The position numbers and the translations under genes were made by a program. 33,795 nt of DNA. Origin: Betaproteobacteria bacterium (GTDB lineage: Bacteria > Pseudomonadota > Gammaproteobacteria > Burkholderiales > SHXO01). This document shows, one piece after another, positions 29,685 to 33,795 of this stretch (position 1 is its first letter; every line of letters starts with the position of its first letter). The notes beneath the pieces were generated by a model. That model worked only from the letters and a program-made list of their open reading frames with translations, was not told the origin of the DNA and searched no databases. The DNA lies in assembly GCA_009693245.1 (NCBI GenBank), contig SHXO01000024.1:1-33795 (forward strand). The letters run 5' to 3'.

Positions 29685-30834
29685 CCACCACCAGCGGCAC
29701 CAGCATCTCGTCTTGCGTCGTTCCGCCGTGCACGCCGGTCAAGTTGTGGCGTTTCTCTCCCGGCAACCAATCCTTGATCGTGTAACCGGCGTTCATCAGG
29801 AGGGTGTAGTCGCCGGTTCGGTTCGGCAACTTGGGGTGAGCTTCTCCGATCCCGAAGTAGTGCTTGTCCACCAACTCCGAACTCGGCACGGCTGTGCAGG
29901 CATGCGCCAGTTCGTTGGCGACATACGTTTCGAATGGCTGGTGCTTATCCGGTTTGACGTAGCAATAGGCCAAGCGGCGCTCGCCGCATAATGGCTGAGC
30001 GAGGCACTCTTGTAGGTAGGGATGGGCATCGAGTTCCACTCGCTTGGCGGCCGGGGCATCCACGAAACCGTGATCGGCCGTGACGATGACGGTTACGCCA
30101 CGTCCGGCCAGGCTGCGCAGCAAGCGTTCGAGGCCCTCCGCCACGCGCCTACACACGTTGGCTACGGGGAGGCTTGCAACTCCGTGCTCATGGGCGCTGC
30201 TGTCCAACTCGGGATAATAGGCGTAGATGAAGCGCCGCTCGTCTTGCGCGCGAGTGAGGCGTTCGATCGCTTCGAAGAATTGGGTGAGGGAGCGATAGGG
30301 TAGGGTGAGCGCTCCGCGTGTGTGGGCGCGGTTGAAATCCGAAAAGGCGATGCTGTCAGGAGAGATCGCGTGGCACCCGGCGTTCAAGTTTTCGAAGAAC
30401 GTGGGGTAATCGAATAACTTCGCTGGATCGATGTGGCGTTGGCGAAGCGGTGTGCTGGCACCACGGGTCTCGAAAAGCAAAATGGCGGCGCTCTCGCCGA
30501 TCTCTTCGAGGTAGATATGCCAGCCCGTCAACCCATGCTGCTGGGCAGGCACCCCGGTCAGGAAGGTGGTGACCGCCGTGGCCGTGGTGGAGGGAAACAC
30601 CGAAGTGAGGGAGCCCGCGAGATGCTGGCGCAGCACCGATGCGCCAGACGCCTGTTGCACATAGTTGTAGCCCAGACCATCGATGACGATAAGCACCATG
30701 TGACCACTGTGCTGTTGGCCAACGCGGCCCAACGAACCTAACGTGTTATATAGTCCCGGCGGCGAACCAAACCCGGCGGCGATGGAACTCATCAGGTTGG
30801 CGATGCTTCCGCCAGCGTAATCAGGTAGAGTCAT
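29674..30834 (-). CDS. Type I phosphodiesterase / nucleotide pyrophosphatase family protein
   Basis: A 386-residue alkaline-phosphatase-superfamily protein without an evident signal peptide. The metal and nucleophile sites are readable: D52 in MVLIVIDGLGYN, the TT pair at 83-84 in FPSTTATAV (the Thr nucleophile), DSSAHEHG, VTADHGF and GVHGG near the C-terminus. The family cleaves phosphodiesters, for example nucleotide-sugar or phospholipid headgroup bonds. The substrate is unknown. The start ATG at 30834 is 55 bases from the divergent pcm gene. The gene ends convergently with rlmJ, with an 11-base overlap. Confidence 0.88.
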   Translation of the reverse strand: MTLPDYAGGSIANLMSSIAAGFGSPPGLYNTLGSLGRVGQQHSGHMVLIVIDGLGYNYVQQASGASVLRQHLAGSLTSVFPSTTATAVTTFLTGVPAQQHGLTGWHIYLEEIGESAAILLFETRGASTPLRQRHIDPAKLFDYPTFFENLNAGCHAISPDSIAFSDFNRAHTRGALTLPYRSLTQFFEAIERLTRAQDERRFIYAYYPELDSSAHEHGVASLPVANVCRRVAEGLERLLRSLAGRGVTVIVTADHGFVDAPAAKRVELDAHPYLQECLAQPLCGERRLAYCYVKPDKHQPFETYVANELAHACTAVPSSELVDKHYFGIGEAHPKLPNRTGDYTLLMNAGYTIKDWLPGEKRHNLTGVHGGTTQDEMLVPLVVATP

Positions 30835-30889
30835 CTTTCGCTGGCGAGATTAAGCCGAAACCACAGTAGCGAGTGAATGGCGGTGAGCA
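30835..30889. promoter_or_regulatory. Divergent promoter gap between the phosphodiesterase and pcm-like genes
   Basis: Only 55 bases separate the two start codons, so promoters for one or both must overlap coding sequence. No clear -35/-10 pair or operator was seen. The only purine-rich candidate near the pcm start is GCGGTGAG (30879-30886), a weak ribosome binding site. Confidence 0.3.
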
Positions 30890-31579
30890 ATGGTAATTGA
30901 GGAATATTACGGACCCCTTCGGCGGCAGATGCTGCGCGACATAGCGGCGGACGTCAAGACACTGAGCGCCAGCGTGGGGCGAGACCACCTGTCCGCGCGG
31001 GTAATGGAGGTCATGACCAAGGTGCAGCGGCACCACTTCGTGCCCATCGAAGTGCAAGCTTTTGCCTACGCCAATACACCGCTGCCCATTGGCCATGGAA
31101 AAACCATTTCGCAACCTTTCATCGTGGCGCTCATGACCGATCTGCTGGACCTTGCTCCCACGGACCGGGTCCTGGAGATTGGGACTGGATTTGGCTATCA
31201 AGCCGCCGTTCTGGCCGAACTCGCGGGTGCCGTCTATACCGTGGAGATCATCGAGGCACTACAAGTCCGGGCGAAAAAAACCTTGGGGCAACTAGGGTAC
31301 AAGAACATCGAGTTCCGGCTTGGGAATGGAAGTTATGGATGGCCGGAAAAAGGCCCCTTTGACAAAATCATTCTGACGGCCGCGCCAGAGCTGATTCCCC
31401 CGCCCTTGCTGGAGCAACTCAAACCCGCTGGCAGGCTCGTGCTGCCAGCGGGGCCTCCAGAGAACCAACTGTTGATGCTGGTGGAGCGCGACGCCGCCTC
31501 GCGCTTGACGAGCCGCACCATATTGCCCGTGCGCTTTTCGCGGTTGGAGGAGGAAGGTCCTATGAAGGGACATGCCTGA
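30890..31579 (+). CDS. pcm: Protein-L-isoaspartate O-methyltransferase family protein
   Basis: A 229-residue SAM-dependent methyltransferase that tags isoaspartyl residues in damaged proteins for repair. The family core is clear: MTKVQRHHFVPIEVQAFAYANTPLPIGHGKTISQPFIVALM and motif I, VLEIGTGFGYQAAVLAELAG, followed by FDKIILTAA, LLEQLKPAGRLVLP and PVRFSRLEE. The length fits. The start ATG at 30890 gives MVIEEYYGPLRRQML; the segment before residue 40 is somewhat longer than in E. coli Pcm. The gene ends with hairpin-forming sequence at 31582-31627 and the NUDIX gene follows about 90 bases later. Confidence 0.93.
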   Translation: MVIEEYYGPLRRQMLRDIAADVKTLSASVGRDHLSARVMEVMTKVQRHHFVPIEVQAFAYANTPLPIGHGKTISQPFIVALMTDLLDLAPTDRVLEIGTGFGYQAAVLAELAGAVYTVEIIEALQVRAKKTLGQLGYKNIEFRLGNGSYGWPEKGPFDKIILTAAPELIPPPLLEQLKPAGRLVLPAGPPENQLLMLVERDAASRLTSRTILPVRFSRLEEEGPMKGHA

Positions 31580-31581
31580 TG

Positions 31582-31627
31582 GCGGGAAGACGTAATCCCG
31601 CGAGGCTAGCCCGCATGTCTCACGGGC
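31582..31627. terminator. Two adjacent hairpins after pcm, possible terminator
   Basis: GCGGGA (31582-31587) pairs with TCCCGC (31596-31601), and GCCCG (31609-31613) with CGGGC (31623-31627). Both are compact G/C stems immediately after the pcm stop. Neither is followed by a T-run, so factor-dependent or weak termination is more likely than a classic intrinsic terminator. Confidence 0.35.
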
Positions 31628-31669
31628 GAGAACCCTACCGGGTGCATTGCGGATACATCGGTTCCATAA

Positions 31670-32101
31670 GTGACTAACGCCCGGCGCAATAAATTCTCCG
31701 CCGGCGTGGTGGTGGTGCGAACTTTTGGCGAAGAATGGCGCTATTTGCTCCTGCGAGTATTCAAGAATTGGGATTTTCCCAAGGGAGGCGTGGAAGAAGG
31801 CGAATCGCCCCTGGAGGCCGCGCGCCGGGAAGTGGAAGAGGAAACCGGGCTCACGGTGCTGGAGTTCCGCTGGGGAGAGCAATATCTCGACACCGAACCG
31901 TACAGCAACGGAAAGGTGGCGCGGTATTACCTGGCGGCGTGCGACCAGGGCGAGGCATGGCTTCCCATCAACCCCGAATTGGGGCGCCCCGAGCATCACG
32001 AATTTCGCTGGTGCGCCATCGACACCGCGCGGCGCTTGCTACCCGAACGCATAAGCCCTGTGCTGGAATGGGCGCATAAGACGCTGCAAGGCAATGGTTG
32101 A
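31670..32101 (+). CDS. NUDIX hydrolase
   Basis: A 143-residue NUDIX protein. The Nudix box is complete, GGVEEGESPLEAARREVEEE then TGL, with all catalytic glutamates of the G-x5-E-x7-R-E-U-x-E-E-x-G-U pattern. The flanking DFPKGGV and the early SAGVVVVRTFGEEWRYLLLRV resemble bis(5'-nucleosyl)-tetraphosphatase members. Substrate is a nucleoside diphosphate linked to another group. The start is a GTG at 31670 with no good Shine-Dalgarno; the N-terminus MTNARRNKFSAG is typical. The stop is overlapped 8 bases by the Bug gene, so the two are coupled in translation. Confidence 0.9.
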   Translation: MTNARRNKFSAGVVVVRTFGEEWRYLLLRVFKNWDFPKGGVEEGESPLEAARREVEEETGLTVLEFRWGEQYLDTEPYSNGKVARYYLAACDQGEAWLPINPELGRPEHHEFRWCAIDTARRLLPERISPVLEWAHKTLQGNG

Positions 32102-33065
32102 GGTCTTACGCCGGATTTGCGTGTCCGGGATATTTTTCACCATTTGCGCCCTCGCGCAAGCGCAGGCCTACCCATCGAAACCCATCAAATTGATTGTTCC
32201 TTTTCCTCCGGCGGGGGCCACGGACCAACTGGCGCGCATTCTTGGCGAGCGCATGTCGTCCCTTCTTGGCCAACAGGTGATCGTGGATAACCGCCCAGGC
32301 GCGGGGGCCAACCTGGGCGCCGAATTGGCAGCGCGTGCCGCGCATGATGGGTATACCTTGCTCATCGCGCCGACTTCCATCTATGCCATCGCCGCAACGC
32401 TTTATTCGAGGCTGAGCTACGGCCTGCTGCGCGATTTCACTCTCGTCTCGACCTTGATCAACACTCCCCACGTGCTCGTGGTACATCCGTCCTTGCCCGC
32501 GCGCACCTTGAGCGATTTGATCAAGCTGGACAAGGCGCGCCCGCGCGGGCTGAACCTCGCCTCGCAAGGCAGTGGAACCGTATCTCATTTGGAAGGCGAA
32601 ATGCTGGCACGCATGACGAACATGAATCTGGTGCACGTGCCTTACCGCGGGAGTACACCGGCAGTGCAAGATTTGATCGGAGGCCAGGTGGATATCATGT
32701 TCGATAGCATCGCTTCCTCGCTACCGCATATCCGTTCGGGAAGATTGCGCCCGCTCGCCATCACGTCGGGCCGCCGTTCGCCCTTGTTACCGGATGTGCC
32801 CACCATGACCGAGGCCGGAATACCGGGATATGTCACCGAATCCTGGCTTTCCTTGGCGGCGCCGCAAGGCACCCCCGAGGAGATCCTCCTGCGGCTGAAC
32901 AACACGATCGTCCGCGTGCTCAACGAACCCGAAACCCGTGGCCGCCTGGCGGAACTGGGGCTCGAACCCCAGAGCAGTTCCCCCGAGGAGTGCCGGCGGC
33001 GCTATGAGGCGGAAGTCATCAAGTGGCGTCCCCTGGTGAAATCTTCCGGGGCGCGGGTGGATTGA
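32094..33065 (+). CDS. Bug/TctC-type substrate-binding protein
   Basis: A 323-residue periplasmic binding protein. A signal peptide (RRICVSGIFFTICALAQAQA) is followed by YPSKPIKLIVPFPPAGATDQLARILGE, the usual mature start. NRPGAGANLGAELAARAAHDGYTLL and VPYRGSTPAVQDLIGGQVDIMF are the two standard ligand-domain motifs, and SLAAPQGTPEEIL follows in the second lobe. It should bind a carboxylate, amide or aromatic compound. The start overlaps the NUDIX stop by 8 bases. A CoA-transferase starts 34 bases after its stop, repeating the binding-protein plus CaiB arrangement seen at 13309-15537. Confidence 0.94.
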   Translation: MVEVLRRICVSGIFFTICALAQAQAYPSKPIKLIVPFPPAGATDQLARILGERMSSLLGQQVIVDNRPGAGANLGAELAARAAHDGYTLLIAPTSIYAIAATLYSRLSYGLLRDFTLVSTLINTPHVLVVHPSLPARTLSDLIKLDKARPRGLNLASQGSGTVSHLEGEMLARMTNMNLVHVPYRGSTPAVQDLIGGQVDIMFDSIASSLPHIRSGRLRPLAITSGRRSPLLPDVPTMTEAGIPGYVTESWLSLAAPQGTPEEILLRLNNTIVRVLNEPETRGRLAELGLEPQSSSPEECRRRYEAEVIKWRPLVKSSGARVD

Positions 33066-33098
33066 CCGGCTGGAATACGATAGGCGATGGAGTCAGAC

Positions 33099-33795
33099 AT
33101 GAAGGGAGCATTGCAAGGTGTGCGGGTGCTGGATCTCACGCGGATTCTCGCGGGGCCCTACGCCTGTCAGACGCTGGCGGATTTGGGAGCGGAGGTGATC
33201 AAGGTGGAGCGGCCGGGGCGGGGGGATGACAGCCGCGCCTGGGGCCCGCCCTTTCAAAAAGATGAGCAGGGACAAGATACGCCCGACAGCATCTACTACC
33301 TCTGTTGTAATCGCGGCAAGCGCTCCATTACCGCGGATCTTTCGCGGCGCGAAGGCCAGGACCTCATCAAACGGTTGAGTCTGAAATCCGATGTGCTAGT
33401 GGAGAACTACAAGGTGGGCGATCTCAGACGTTATGGCCTGGACCACGAGAGCTTGCGCCAGGAAAACCCGCGTTTGATTTACTGCTCCATCACCGGTTTC
33501 GGGCAAGATGGCCCCTATGCCGCGCGCCCAGGCTACGATCCTGTCGTGCAGGCCATGGGCGGCATGATGAGCGTGACCGGAGAGCGTGACGGCGATCCGC
33601 AGCGAGTGGGGGTGGCGGTCACGGATAAGATCACCGCGCTCTACGCCGTGATCGCCATTCAAGCGGCGCTGCGTTACCGCGATTTGACGGGGCAAGGCCA
33701 GTACATCGATTTGGCGCTCCTCGACGTACAACTCGCCTCCATGATCAACGTGGCGCAGACCTATCTGTCCACGGGAGCGGTGGGCCAGCGTAACG
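33099..33795 (+). CDS. CaiB/BaiF family CoA-transferase, 5' part (runs off the window)
   Basis: About 232 codons are visible. GVRVLDLTRILAGPYACQTL and LGAEVIKVERPGRGDDSRAWGPPF are the family start, and NRGKRSITADLS is the second conserved block. The catalytic Asp is in ARPGYDPVVQAMGGMMSVTG, with GQGQYIDLALLDVQLASM further on. It is a family III CoA-transferase resembling formyl-CoA- or succinyl-CoA-type enzymes. ATG 33099 is chosen because GGAG sits 6 bases upstream; an in-frame ATG at 33087 is possible. The gene follows the second Bug protein by 34 bases. Its C-terminal part is not in the window. Confidence 0.92.
   Translation, partial: MKGALQGVRVLDLTRILAGPYACQTLADLGAEVIKVERPGRGDDSRAWGPPFQKDEQGQDTPDSIYYLCCNRGKRSITADLSRREGQDLIKRLSLKSDVLVENYKVGDLRRYGLDHESLRQENPRLIYCSITGFGQDGPYAARPGYDPVVQAMGGMMSVTGERDGDPQRVGVAVTDKITALYAVIAIQAALRYRDLTGQGQYIDLALLDVQLASMINVAQTYLSTGAVGQRN

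Noticed and set aside
31580-31669. Possible tRNA between pcm and the NUDIX gene
   Set aside because: The two G/C hairpins do not assemble into a cloverleaf: no T-loop consensus and no acceptor pairing.

Overview
The window reads as a chromosomal segment of a high-GC betaproteobacterium, probably Burkholderiales or a related uncultured lineage. Support for this comes from two periplasmic Bug/TctC-type binding proteins, two CaiB/BaiF CoA-transferases, RlmJ, Pcm, a Tim44-like membrane protein and dispersed intergenic palindromes of a kind common in environmental betaproteobacteria. No rRNA, tRNA or CRISPR array was seen. Coding density is high and no gap exceeds 300 bases.

Layout. 1-1682 is accessory: the edge of an IS5-family element on the minus strand, a beta-carbonic anhydrase whose stop lies a few bases from the IS edge, and a Phd/VapC toxin-antitoxin pair. 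1719-3776 (minus) is an MFS carrier followed by an alpha/beta hydrolase. Divergent from it, 3851-6626 is a tight operon of a secreted class-C serine hydrolase, an EthD-like protein and an SDR. 6862-7464 is an odd, apparently chimeric membrane protein. 7686-10293 is an operon of an FAD monooxygenase, a VOC protein and CofD, the F420-pathway phosphotransferase. 10413-13069 (minus) holds a PhyH dioxygenase, a pyridoxamine-phosphate-oxidase-like flavoprotein and a Tim44-like protein, separated by palindromic repeats. 13309-17404 (minus) holds a sulfatase, a cupin, a Bug binding protein and a CoA-transferase. 17510-19561 (minus) is a visibly AT-richer island carrying one large protein with three enzyme-like domains. 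19847-25828 is a three-gene membrane/von Willebrand A cluster of the BatA type. 25960-29684 holds a Tat-type intradiol dioxygenase, an acyl-CoA ligase, a MazG-like pyrophosphohydrolase and RlmJ. 29674-30834 is a convergent phosphodiesterase. 30890-33795 holds Pcm, a NUDIX hydrolase, a second Bug protein and a second, truncated CoA-transferase.

Most of the catabolic genes fit uptake and breakdown of unusual organic acids, esters or aromatics: carrier or binding protein, hydrolase, oxygenase, CoA activation. The strongest candidate for something undescribed is the 683-residue protein at 17510-19561. It joins a YprB-type DEDD exonuclease domain, a DUF429 RNase-H-fold domain and a P-loop nucleotide-kinase-like domain in one chain and sits alone in an AT-rich island. 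Second-rank items are the orphan CofD, the chimeric Cys-rich membrane protein, a Ser-type sulfatase with an altered signature, and an RlmJ with an altered catalytic motif. All assignments come from reading the sequence and from memory of the families; no database search was run.
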